Below are positions 1 to 7,781 of a DNA stretch of 64,000 bases, in pieces; the first letter of the stretch is position 1, and every line of letters starts with the position of its first letter. Origin of the DNA: Hydrogenovibrio sp. 3SP14C1 (GTDB taxonomy: Bacteria; Pseudomonadota; Gammaproteobacteria; Thiomicrospirales; Thiomicrospiraceae). The notes below the pieces were generated by a model. That model searched no databases, was not told where the DNA came from, and saw only the letters and a program-made list of their open reading frames with translations. Location of the stretch: positions 62,001-126,000 of the forward strand of contig NZ_JARTLM010000008.1 of assembly GCF_029625905.1 (NCBI RefSeq). Reading direction: 5' to 3'. The position numbers were made by a program, and so were the translations under genes.

Positions 1-1
1 C

Positions 2-148
2 CGTGAGACGGATGAGGTGTTACGTCAGATTCCTTCTCAAGAGTTTTTAACTGTTTCCAAAAATATAAAAAACTTTTTAGAGATGCGTCAACAGTTGTCT
101 GAAAAGATAGCACCCGTTTTGGGGTTGATTGCGGATGAAAAAGTTTAG
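2..148 (+). CDS. flaG: FlaG flagellar protein, C-terminal part (5' end outside window)
   Basis: The reading frame is open from base 2 to a TAG at 146-148 and gives about 48 residues. They contain the FlaG-type segment RQIPSQEF, followed by a short amphipathic helix and the ending GLIADEKV. FlaG proteins commonly end in RQIPxEE...GLLxDEKV and are encoded just before fliD, as here. FlaG influences filament length in several bacteria; its biochemistry is poorly defined. A rho-independent terminator follows directly, so flaG closes its own transcript, probably with a flagellin gene upstream of the window. The identification rests on the tail and the position, because the N-terminal half is missing. 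Confidence 0.75.
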   Translation, partial: RETDEVLRQIPSQEFLTVSKNIKNFLEMRQQLSEKIAPVLGLIADEKV

Positions 149-171
149 TTTTCAGTTTCCCTTGTGTGTTT

Positions 172-197
172 AGCGGTCTTTTGGCCGCTTTTTTTTT
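172..197 (+). terminator. Rho-independent terminator after flaG
   Basis: AGCGGTC and GGCCGCT form a 7-bp stem (one G-U pair) around a TTTT loop, followed by eight T. It separates flaG from the sigma-54 promoter of fliD. Confidence 0.85.
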
Positions 198-246
198 GCC
201 TAAAAATTAAAGTCTTTTGTTTTTTTGCCGTTATACCTAATACAGA

Positions 247-262
247 TGGCACTTTGTATGCT
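247..262 (+). promoter_or_regulatory. Sigma-54 (RpoN) promoter of fliD
   Basis: TGGCACTTTGTATGCT has the invariant GG (248-249) and GC (260-261) exactly ten bases apart and a full TGGCAC -24 element. Transcription would start near 273, about 50 bases before the fliD ATG. FlrA/FlrC-type activators are encoded just downstream, which fits RpoN-dependent flagellar transcription. Confidence 0.8.
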
Positions 263-324
263 TAACTCAATATAATAATATATGTTCATATGACATCATC
301 AGACCAGATGACCAGGAGCCCGAA

Positions 325-2670
325 ATGGCAAACGAAATAGGTAGCACGCTTTTAAATAGCTTAACCAACAGTACATTTGATATTGGAAATATGTCAAAAG
401 CTTTAGCAACGGCAGAAGTTGCAGGGCCTAAGGCTATTTTAGAAAGAAATGTTGAAAAGGTAACCACTGAGCTTGATGCATTTAAGTATTTACAGACAAA
501 TCTTGAAGCGTTTAACAGTTATGTAACCGATTTGTCTTCACCAACCTTGTTTAGTCAGAAAAATACGTCCTCTTCAAATGATACGCTTGTCTCTGTTACA
601 GCAACGAATTCTGCTGCATTAGCCAGTTACCAAATCGAATCAAGACAGTTAGCCCAGGCGCATACGATGGTCGCTAATAAAGGGTTTACATCGCCTTCCG
701 ATACGTTATCTACTGGAACTTTAACCATTGATGTCGGTGGACAGGTATCCAACATCACGGTTGATGCCTCCAATAACACTTTGGAAGGGTTGCAAAAAGT
801 GATTAATAACGGTGATTATGGTGTTACCGCTTCGATTATTAATAATGGCGGCTCTTATCAAATGATGTTTACCTCAAAAGAAAGTGGTGCGGCTGGCGAA
901 GCGACTATTTCAGGGATTGCTGATTTTGATACGAATGGTTTTACTACGACGTCACAAGCGCAAGATGCCGTAATGGTTTTAAATGGTGTCACTGTGACAA
1001 ATTCTACCAACACTTTTGATCAAGTCATTGATGGCGTCACGTTTCAATTGAATTCCGCATCTGCTGGGACGATCAGTACCGTTTCAGTTGGGCAGGATTC
1101 TCAAAGTGTCAAGGATACGATTACCAGTTTCGTTGACGTTTACAATCAATTGGATACCATTCTCGATGAGCTTGGTAAGTATGACACCAGTGACTTAACG
1201 AAAGAAGAGCTGGCATCAGACCAATACAAGTATTATGGTGATTTGGCAGGTAATAGCCTATTACGGTCTGTTAAATATCAACTTAGAGACTCAATGTCTG
1301 GAGCAATTACTCAGTTAGGAGGAGGGGCTTACCAGTCGTTAGCTGATATCGGTGTTAGTTTTACGCGAGATGGTGCTTTGGAAATCGATAATGCGAGACT
1401 GGATGCCGCATTATCGGGTGATATGAGTGCGTTATCAACGATGTTTTCCAAAGGGGGGACCAGTGATGATGCTCTTGTGAATGTCTTATCAGGAAGTGAT
1501 AAGACACAGACTGGGGATTATGCTTTAAATATTACTCAGTTGGCAGATAGAGCAACGGTGACTGGGGGCGCAGTTACGGGCTTGACAGCAGACGAACAGT
1601 TAGCGGGCGATCGCATTAGTGATTTAACTTCTGCTTTAACTATTGATGCCTCTGCCAGTTTTGATTTAAATGTCAATGGAACCACCAATACGATTAATTT
1701 GGCGTCAGTCGCTCAAACGTATACGACAAAAGATGACGTAGCCACGGCAATTCAAGGGCAAATTGATGCAGCTTTTGGTGCAGGCGTGGTTGCTGTTACC
1801 TATGACTCGTCTCAATCTCGATTTGAAATAAATGCGGCCGCTGGTCAAGGGACTGTAGATGTCGCTTCAACGACAGGGATGTCAAGTCAAGGGTTTGGAG
1901 CTGCAACTTATGCAGGACAGCAATTGCTTGACTTAGGGGCGACAGACGCGACTTTTAATGTCAAAGTGGATGAATCAACAAGTTCTGCAGTGACTATCAC
2001 TGCGGGACGCTACACTATGGATGAATTAGCACTTACAGTAGCATCAACGATTAATAATAATGCGGATGTTAAAGCTTCGGGTGCTGAAGTTAGTGTGACA
2101 CATGATGGAAGTGCCTTTACTGTCACGTCAACTCGTTTCGGTGGTTTTTCTAATGTAGAGTTAACCGGATTTGCTAACTTTGGTGCGGCAGGATTTACCG
2201 CTGACGCGATCGATGTGGGGCAAAATGTCGATGGTACTTTGACTACCGCGAGTGGCTCATTAAATATTGGTGCTTATGCCAACACTGCTGATGGTCGACA
2301 AGTGAACATCAGTGGTTATGCCATGATTTCAGGAAATGAAGCTGAAGTTCGTGGGCTTCAATTTGAAGTAATTGGTGGAACCACTGGAGCTCGTGGCACG
2401 ATTAGTTATTCTGAAGGGTATGCAAGCCAGTTAGAAAAAACCATTGGCAACTTATTTGAACCGGATACAGGGTTGTTGACTACACGCATGAATAACCTGA
2501 ATGATCGACTTGATCGTTATGATGAAAAAACAAAAGATGTTGATGCTCGATATGAAAAACTATTAATGAAATATCAAATGCAGTTTTCTATGTTGCAATC
2601 ATTGATTTCAAGCTCGGAACAGACAAGAAATATGCTGACAGCAACGTACAGTAATAACAATAATAATTAA
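325..2670 (+). CDS. fliD: FliD flagellar filament cap / hook-associated protein 2
   Basis: FliD caps the growing filament and assists flagellin folding. The 781-residue product has a FliD N-terminal domain (about 15-115), with the coiled segment ERNVEKVTTELDAF, and a C-terminal FliD domain whose last 90 residues form a long helix (NNLNDRLDRYDEKTKDVDARY onward). Between them lie Ser/Thr/Gly-rich beta domains resembling flagellin IN repeats near 130-200, 485-560 and 600-670. Many FliD proteins are 450-670 residues, so this one is long, apparently through extra surface domains. The start has an AGGAG Shine-Dalgarno sequence six bases upstream. The protein ends in an Asn run. fliS follows after 22 bases. 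Confidence 0.93.
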   Translation: MANEIGSTLLNSLTNSTFDIGNMSKALATAEVAGPKAILERNVEKVTTELDAFKYLQTNLEAFNSYVTDLSSPTLFSQKNTSSSNDTLVSVTATNSAALASYQIESRQLAQAHTMVANKGFTSPSDTLSTGTLTIDVGGQVSNITVDASNNTLEGLQKVINNGDYGVTASIINNGGSYQMMFTSKESGAAGEATISGIADFDTNGFTTTSQAQDAVMVLNGVTVTNSTNTFDQVIDGVTFQLNSASAGTISTVSVGQDSQSVKDTITSFVDVYNQLDTILDELGKYDTSDLTKEELASDQYKYYGDLAGNSLLRSVKYQLRDSMSGAITQLGGGAYQSLADIGVSFTRDGALEIDNARLDAALSGDMSALSTMFSKGGTSDDALVNVLSGSDKTQTGDYALNITQLADRATVTGGAVTGLTADEQLAGDRISDLTSALTIDASASFDLNVNGTTNTINLASVAQTYTTKDDVATAIQGQIDAAFGAGVVAVTYDSSQSRFEINAAAGQGTVDVASTTGMSSQGFGAATYAGQQLLDLGATDATFNVKVDESTSSAVTITAGRYTMDELALTVASTINNNADVKASGAEVSVTHDGSAFTVTSTRFGGFSNVELTGFANFGAAGFTADAIDVGQNVDGTLTTASGSLNIGAYANTADGRQVNISGYAMISGNEAEVRGLQFEVIGGTTGARGTISYSEGYASQLEKTIGNLFEPDTGLLTTRMNNLNDRLDRYDEKTKDVDARYEKLLMKYQMQFSMLQSLISSSEQTRNMLTATYSNNNNN

Positions 2671-2692
2671 AAATTAAACAAGGGATTTTGTT

Positions 2693-3127
2693 ATGGATAT
2701 GAATATGCGTAATAAATTTGCACAGCAATATGCAAATAATTATCTTGAAACAGCGGCATCGGAGGCGACACCTCATAAGCTGGTGGAAATGCTTTATGAT
2801 GGTTTGATTAAGCACTTAACTTTATCAAAGGTGTTTATCGAGCAGGAGAAATATGAGCAAAAATCAGAGCATATTAATAAATCTTTAGCGATATTGAACT
2901 CTCTTAGAGATGGTGTCGATCTTGAAAAGGGGGGTGAGGTTGCAGAGAATTTGTTTGGTTTGTATGACTATTGTTATCGCAAATTGATTGAGGTCTCTGC
3001 TAAAAATGATACTGTTATTATCGACGAGGTAATTGAACATATTAAAAAGCTAAATGAAGCTTGGAAAGCGATGCCTGAAGAAGTTAAGCGGTCTACTAAA
3101 GATCAAATTGAAAGAGTGAGTGCTTGA
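2693..3127 (+). CDS. fliS: FliS flagellin export chaperone
   Basis: FliS binds the flagellin C-terminus in the cytoplasm and prevents premature polymerisation before export. The 144-residue product shows the FliS pattern: QQYANNYLETAASEATPHKLVEMLYDGLIKHL at the N-terminus (read as one segment of the four-helix bundle), then EQKSEHINKSLAILNSLRDG and LFGLYDYCYRKLIEVSAKND. Its length is slightly above the usual 125-140. AAGGGA precedes the ATG at a suitable distance. It follows fliD closely and overlaps the next gene by eight bases, so the three are translationally linked and probably depend on the fliD sigma-54 promoter. Confidence 0.93.
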   Translation: MDMNMRNKFAQQYANNYLETAASEATPHKLVEMLYDGLIKHLTLSKVFIEQEKYEQKSEHINKSLAILNSLRDGVDLEKGGEVAENLFGLYDYCYRKLIEVSAKNDTVIIDEVIEHIKKLNEAWKAMPEEVKRSTKDQIERVSA

Positions 3128-3416
3128 TTTGTCATTAGAGCAAACAAAACTTCAATTGTTGGCACATTCTAAAAATATGGTAAATGCGGCTGAATCTTCC
3201 CAATGGCAAGAACTTACAGAGTTGGATCATCGGTGGCATCCTATGTTAGAAAAAGCTGTAGATGAATATGGTGAAGGCTTGAGCGGGGTTGTTGAACAAG
3301 TTTTAGATGACAATAAAACAATCGCTAAATGTCTTCAATCCGCTCAACAAGAAGTCGCCTCAGAAATGCAGCAGGATACCCATATAGCGGGTGCGATTAA
3401 AGAGTATTTGAAATAA
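3120..3416 (+). CDS. fliT: FliT-like small flagellar chaperone
   Basis: A 98-residue, mostly helical, acidic protein encoded directly after fliS, where fliT normally sits. FliT proteins are chaperones for the FliD cap and are very divergent, so assignment rests mainly on order and size. The helical stretch with SQWQELTELDHRWHPMLEKA resembles the FliT pattern in which a W..L..LD..W motif is common. Translation starts with GTG at 3120 inside the end of fliS (eight-base overlap), implying coupled translation. The sequence alone does not show which partner it binds. The next 86 bases carry the promoter of flrA. Confidence 0.65.
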   Translation: MLDLSLEQTKLQLLAHSKNMVNAAESSQWQELTELDHRWHPMLEKAVDEYGEGLSGVVEQVLDDNKTIAKCLQSAQQEVASEMQQDTHIAGAIKEYLK

Positions 3417-3440
3417 AAACCGAAAAACCCTGCCAAATTT

Positions 3441-3469
3441 TTGACATATCGTAAAAAAACTTATATAAA
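3441..3469 (+). promoter_or_regulatory. Sigma-70 promoter of flrA
   Basis: TTGACA (3441-3446), a 17-base spacer and TATAAA (3464-3469) give a near-perfect vegetative promoter. The predicted start is near 3476, leaving a leader of about 26 bases before the flrA ATG. This gives the regulator its own housekeeping promoter inside a sigma-54 regulon. Confidence 0.75.
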
Positions 3470-3502
3470 GTGTCTTAGATGTCAAAACGAAGCGGCGGCT
3501 AG

Positions 3503-4606
3503 ATGAAAGAAGAGCTTTTATCCTCTTTGGTTGGTAATGGACCAGCCATGCAACAAGTTAAAAAACTCATACAACAGGTAGCAAAAACCGATGCGACCGT
3601 CTTGATTCTTGGAGAATCAGGAACGGGTAAAGAAGTCGTTGCCCAATCATTGCATTCCGTATCAGGTCGATTCGACCGAGCCTTTATTCCTATTAATTGT
3701 GGTGCGATTCCTGGCGAATTATTAGAGTCAGAATTGTTTGGTCATGAAAAAGGCGCTTTTACCGGTGCTATTACGGCCCGTAAAGGTCGTTTTGAAATGG
3801 CTGAAAAGGGCACAATCTTTTTAGATGAGATCGGTGATATGCCTTTGCCGATGCAGGTTAAACTTCTGCGTGTAATTCAGGAAAGAATGTATGAGCGTGT
3901 GGGCGGTAATAAGAGTTTTGAATGTGATGTCAGAGTCATTGCTGCCACTCATAGAAATTTAGAAGACAATATCTCTGATGGTACCTTTCGCGAAGATTTA
4001 TTTTATCGTTTAAATGTTTTTCCTATTGAAATGCCTTCCTTAAGAGAGCGGCCTGAAGATATTCCTGATTTATTTGATTTTATGTTCAATAAAATTCAAA
4101 GTTCTGGTCGTACCATTCCTCAGCTTTCTGAAAAAGCCATGATTGCATTACAGCGTTACAGTTGGCCAGGTAATGTCCGTGAACTGGGTAACCTAGCAGA
4201 ACGTTTATCTATTTTATTTCCTGAATTGACGGTCGAATTTGATGATCTACCAATTAAGTATCAGGTTGAACTGGAAGATGATGCGCGTTTGATCCGTGTT
4301 GATTCGGCTAAATTAGACTCTGTAAAAATGACTGCCGAACAAACTAAGTCAGATATTACGGTGAATAAAGTCGAACCTGCCTCTCCTCAGCAGGGTGAAG
4401 ACATTGATAGAACATCCTCTCTGGGTGGCGGCATGCCTGATTTAGATTCTGGGTTGGATTTGAAATCTTACTTAGTTGAAATGGAAGTTCAGTTGATTCA
4501 AAAAGCATTGGTACAAACGGATGGAAATGTCTCTCAGGCTGCCAAACTGTTACAGACGAACCGTACCACCTTGGTCGAAAAAATTCGTAAATTTAATCTG
4601 AGTTAA
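3503..4606 (+). CDS. flrA: FlrA/FleQ-type sigma-54 activator lacking the N-terminal domain
   Basis: A bacterial enhancer-binding protein of the flagellar master-regulator family. The AAA+ domain starts almost at the N-terminus: Walker A GESGTGKE at 37-44, sigma-54 contact loop GAFTGA at 84-89, Walker B IFLDEI at 105-110, then [19 protein letters not shown]. After an acidic linker (about 245-315) comes a Fis-type helix-turn-helix ending [16 protein letters not shown], which matches FleQ/FlrA proteins more closely than FlrC. FleQ and FlrA usually have a REC-like domain of about 120-140 residues first. Here an in-frame TAG lies directly before the ATG, so 367 residues is the full product. It probably activates flrBC and other class II flagellar genes; its signal input must differ from FleQ. 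Confidence 0.85.
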   Translation: MKEELLSSLVGNGPAMQQVKKLIQQVAKTDATVLILGESGTGKEVVAQSLHSVSGRFDRAFIPINCGAIPGELLESELFGHEKGAFTGAITARKGRFEMAEKGTIFLDEIGDMPLPMQVKLLRVIQERMYERVGGNKSFECDVRVIAATHRNLEDNISDGTFREDLFYRLNVFPIEMPSLRERPEDIPDLFDFMFNKIQSSGRTIPQLSEKAMIALQRYSWPGNVRELGNLAERLSILFPELTVEFDDLPIKYQVELEDDARLIRVDSAKLDSVKMTAEQTKSDITVNKVEPASPQQGEDIDRTSSLGGGMPDLDSGLDLKSYLVEMEVQLIQKALVQTDGNVSQAAKLLQTNRTTLVEKIRKFNLS

Positions 4607-4622
4607 AGTAAAGGGCTTAATT

Positions 4623-5795
4623 GTGAGCGCAATCGAAAAGGAAGTTGAACAAAAGCGTTTAGCCGAATTAGAAGAAGCCTTTGAACTTTTTAATCAGACT
4701 TCCTCGCAGCTGACGCACGCTTATGAATCCTTACAAAACCAGGTAGAAGACCTACAAGAAAAATTGGCAGAGAGTAATCGAGAAAAGCACCAAGTTGGTG
4801 AGCGTCTTGAACAGCTTTTAAATCTACTTCCTGCCGGGGTTATTGTTTTAGATGAACAACAAAAAATCGTCGAAATGAATCCGGCCGCTGGAAATATCTT
4901 AGGAAAAGATGCCATAGGACGCTTATGGGATGTTGTTGTAAGGAATGCTTTTTTGACATTTAATGATGCGGGAGAGTTAATTACCCATAGTCAGATGACA
5001 TTTCAATTATCAGAATCGCCTTTGAATTTTTCTTTTGATGGCCATAGCGTGACGGGTAAAATTTTATTGATTCAAGATGTGACGGATGCCAGAGATTTAC
5101 AACAACATATCAGTCGTCATCAGCGTTTAAGTTCTATGGGGGAAATGGCAGCCTCTTTAGCGCATCAAATTCGTACGCCTCTCGCGTCTGCCTTGCTTTA
5201 TGTGTCACAAATGTCTTCCAGTCAACTGGACTCTCAAAAACGTGAAAAATTCGTTCATAAATCTTTAAATAGTTTGCGTCACCTTGAATCTTTAGTGAAT
5301 GACATGTTGCAGTATGCCAAAGGTGGGAAAGCTAAAGACCAGAAAGTTGAAGTTTGTTCTTTGTTAGAGAGTTTAAAGCAAGCGGTTGAAGCAAAAGCTC
5401 AACAATCAAGAAGTGTGATTGAGTTTGAAGAAATTCCACCAGGCCTGGTGGTTTTAGGGGATCAAGACGCATTGTTAACCGCATTAGAAAACTTGGTCAG
5501 TAATGCAATTGATATTGTTTCTGAGCAAGCTGAAATTTCAGTATCCGTCAGAACAACTTCAGATCTGGTTGATATTATGGTTTCAGATAATGGGCCGGGG
5601 CTGACTGAAGAAATGAATGAGAAAATTTTTGAACCTTTTTTTACCAGTCGAGCTCAAGGAACAGGGCTTGGCTTGGCTGTTGTTAGAGCTGTTGCTGAAG
5701 CTCATGGAGGAGAGGTTTGGGTGAACTCGGTAGTGGGAAGAGGAGCCGTTTTTGGCGTGCGCTTACCTTTGTTAAAAGTTGAGGAGAGCTCATGA
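4623..5795 (+). CDS. flrB: FlrB/FleS-type histidine kinase of flagellar class III genes
   Basis: A soluble two-component kinase of 390 residues with no membrane segment. It has an N-terminal coiled coil (about 1-65), a PAS domain (about 65-155, LPAGVIVLDEQQKIVEMNPAAG), a HisKA domain with phospho-acceptor H181 (SLAHQIRTPLAS) and a HATPase domain with N box NLVSNAID, DNGPGL and GTGLGLAV. It should phosphorylate FlrC, encoded immediately downstream with an ATGA stop/start overlap. The start is GTG at 4623, 16 bases after flrA. FlrB/FleS sensors respond to internal assembly cues rather than external ligands. The 16-bp palindrome centred on AGGCCT at 5441-5446 lies inside this gene. Confidence 0.9.
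   Translation: MSAIEKEVEQKRLAELEEAFELFNQTSSQLTHAYESLQNQVEDLQEKLAESNREKHQVGERLEQLLNLLPAGVIVLDEQQKIVEMNPAAGNILGKDAIGRLWDVVVRNAFLTFNDAGELITHSQMTFQLSESPLNFSFDGHSVTGKILLIQDVTDARDLQQHISRHQRLSSMGEMAASLAHQIRTPLASALLYVSQMSSSQLDSQKREKFVHKSLNSLRHLESLVNDMLQYAKGGKAKDQKVEVCSLLESLKQAVEAKAQQSRSVIEFEEIPPGLVVLGDQDALLTALENLVSNAIDIVSEQAEISVSVRTTSDLVDIMVSDNGPGLTEEMNEKIFEPFFTSRAQGTGLGLAVVRAVAEAHGGEVWVNSVVGRGAVFGVRLPLLKVEESS
5439..5448. repeat. Iterated palindrome CCAGGCCTGG, copy in flrB
   Basis: Perfect copy, extended here to the 16-bp palindrome CCACCAGGCCTGGTGG (5436-5451). It is read in the frame CCA-GGC-CTG as Pro-Gly-Leu. Confidence 0.9.
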
Positions 5796-7180
5796 GTATT
5801 GCTAAAATTTTAGTGGTAGAAGATGATACGGAGTTACAAGAAGCTTTAGTTGATACTTTGGAGCTGAATGGGTTTGATGTGGTTTCTGTTGGGTCAGCAG
5901 AAGAGGCGCTTGTCGCTTTAGATGATGAAATCGCGATGGTCTTTACAGACATTCGTATGGATGGGATGAATGGTTATGATCTGATGAAGCGTATCCGAGC
6001 CATTAAGCCCTATTTGCCAATCGTGCTGATGACGGCCTATGGAACTGTCGAGCAAGCTGTTGAAGCCATGAAGTCAGGTGCCGTGGATTATATATTGAAG
6101 CCGTTTGAGGCCGATGTGTTGGTGGAAAAAGCGAAAGCTTATTTTTATCGAGATGCTTCGGCAGAAGAAGATTTTGTCGTGGCTGATGCAACAACGATTC
6201 AACTGAAATCAATGGCGAAAAAAGTGGCTGAAAGTGACGCGTCCGTTTTGATCACAGGAGAGAGTGGTACTGGGAAAGAGGTTCTAGCTCGGTTTATTCA
6301 TAATCATTCCACTAGAAGTAAACAACCTTTTGTTGCCATTAACTGCGCGGCGATTCCTGAAAACATGTTGGAAGCGACGTTATTTGGTTATGAAAAAGGC
6401 GCTTTTACCGGCGCGATGAAAGCCATGCCTGGTAAATTTGAACTTGCACAAGGCGGTACAATTTTCTTAGACGAAATAGGAGAAATGAAGCCGGATTTGC
6501 AAGCTAAGCTATTAAGAGTTTTACAGGAACGAGAAGTCGAGCGCATTGGTAGTTCTAAGCTGATTAAATTGGATGTGCGTTTACTGAGTGCTTCTAATAT
6601 TGATATGAAAAAAGCGATGGCTAATGGAGATTTCCGAGAAGATTTATTTTATCGATTAAATGTTTTTCCAATGCGAATTCCGCCTTTAAGAGATCGGCCT
6701 AAAGATATCGCAGCAATTGCAGAGCGATTGTTGCAGCGGCATTGTGGTGGTCGAAGAGTGGAGCCGATGATGTCTGCTCCAGCGATGCGTTCCTTAATTC
6801 AGTTTCAATGGCCGGGTAATATTCGAGAGCTTGATAATGTGATTCAAAGGGCGCTGGTCATGATGTCTGGAGAGACCATTCAAGAGCAAGATATTTTATT
6901 TGACGAAAGCTTTCATCAAGATGGAGAAATCGCGCTGAAAGCGAGTGCTGAAGAAACTTCTGAGCAATCAACAAAAGAAAGTGACCCAAAACCGTCTATA
7001 GAGGTGCAACCTCAATCTGCGTCAATGGACTTGAAAGAACGTGAGGTTCAAATTATTTTAGAAACATTAAAAGTGAATAATGGACACCGTCAAAAAACAG
7101 CAGAGGCATTGAATATTAGCCCAAGAACTTTAAGATATAAGCTAGCAAGGTTTAAAGAGCAGGGCTTGGAAGTTTTATAA
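5792..7180 (+). CDS. flrC: FlrC/FleR-type sigma-54 response regulator
   Basis: A 462-residue response regulator with a REC domain (acidic pocket EDD at 10-12, phospho-acceptor D53 in FTDIRMDG, K103 in LKPF), a sigma-54 AAA+ domain (Walker A GESGTGKE 156-163, GAFTGA 203-208, IFLDEIGEM) and a Fis-type helix-turn-helix at the C-terminus (ALNISPRTLRYKLARFK). Phosphorylated FlrC homologues activate class III genes, such as the basal body, hook and cap, from RpoN promoters. Sigma-54 sites before fliE and fliK downstream, and before fliD upstream, are plausible targets. It overlaps flrB by four bases. The following 238 bases hold the fliE promoter and no other gene. Confidence 0.92.
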   Translation: MSIAKILVVEDDTELQEALVDTLELNGFDVVSVGSAEEALVALDDEIAMVFTDIRMDGMNGYDLMKRIRAIKPYLPIVLMTAYGTVEQAVEAMKSGAVDYILKPFEADVLVEKAKAYFYRDASAEEDFVVADATTIQLKSMAKKVAESDASVLITGESGTGKEVLARFIHNHSTRSKQPFVAINCAAIPENMLEATLFGYEKGAFTGAMKAMPGKFELAQGGTIFLDEIGEMKPDLQAKLLRVLQEREVERIGSSKLIKLDVRLLSASNIDMKKAMANGDFREDLFYRLNVFPMRIPPLRDRPKDIAAIAERLLQRHCGGRRVEPMMSAPAMRSLIQFQWPGNIRELDNVIQRALVMMSGETIQEQDILFDESFHQDGEIALKASAEETSEQSTKESDPKPSIEVQPQSASMDLKEREVQIILETLKVNNGHRQKTAEALNISPRTLRYKLARFKEQGLEVL

Positions 7181-7322
7181 CGCTTTTAAAAATGGTACAT
7201 TTATTCAATGCTAATTGAATAGAAAATCAGGTTTAAACATATATCGTTTTGATTGCTTTTTGAGATGAGGCATTAGACTTATTTTTAAGACTGATGAAAT
7301 GTCGTTAATTTGACACTTTATT

Positions 7323-7338
7323 TGGCATATGAATTGCT
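7323..7338 (+). promoter_or_regulatory. Sigma-54 promoter of the fliE-fliJ operon
   Basis: TGGCATATGAATTGCT keeps the invariant GG (7324-7325) and GC (7336-7337) ten bases apart and a TTGCT -12 element. The predicted start is near 7349, about 70 bases before the fliE ATG. Confidence 0.85.
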
Positions 7339-7418
7339 GAACTGTGTCATAATTAGCCCACTGAAAATGGTCTTTTACTGAAAGATTATGTGATGACAAA
7401 CTGGAGTTTTACACCAAA

Positions 7419-7751
7419 ATGAGTAATTCGGTCGATACACAAAGCCTTATGTTGCAGATGAGAAGTTTGGCTGCTGAAGCGTCATCTCAATCTCAACCGG
7501 TTCAAAAAATTGAAAAAGGCGCCCAGAGTGCGGAGAATTTTGCCGACTTACTTTCTCAATCTGTTAATGCCGTTGCTACTGAACAAAATAAATCATCCGC
7601 TTTGAAAACCGCCTTTGAAAAAGGAGAGGACGTTGATTTAACTGAAGTAATGGTTCAAGCGCAAAAGGCAAGCTTGTCTTTCCAAGCAATGACTCAAGTA
7701 AGAAATAAACTGGTCGAAGCTTATAAAGATATTAAAAACATGCCTATTTAA
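7419..7751 (+). CDS. fliE: FliE hook-basal body adapter
   Basis: FliE links the MS ring to the proximal rod and is among the first substrates of the flagellar export apparatus. The 110-residue product has the typical Ser/Gln-rich disordered N-terminus and the conserved C-terminal part: [20 protein letters not shown], then [20 protein letters not shown] and [19 protein letters not shown]. Length and C-terminal motif match the family. A GGAG Shine-Dalgarno sequence lies about 12 bases upstream of the ATG. It is the first gene after the sigma-54 promoter and heads the run fliEFGHIJ with short gaps. Confidence 0.95.
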   Translation: MSNSVDTQSLMLQMRSLAAEASSQSQPVQKIEKGAQSAENFADLLSQSVNAVATEQNKSSALKTAFEKGEDVDLTEVMVQAQKASLSFQAMTQVRNKLVEAYKDIKNMPI

Positions 7752-7781
7752 TTGAATGCTTAACGAGAGAAGATACCTTTA

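Noticed and set aside
7203..7220. ATTCAA/TTGAAT inverted repeat after flrC as a terminator or operator
   Set aside because: AT-only six-base arms in AT-rich DNA; expected by chance and not next to a known promoter element.
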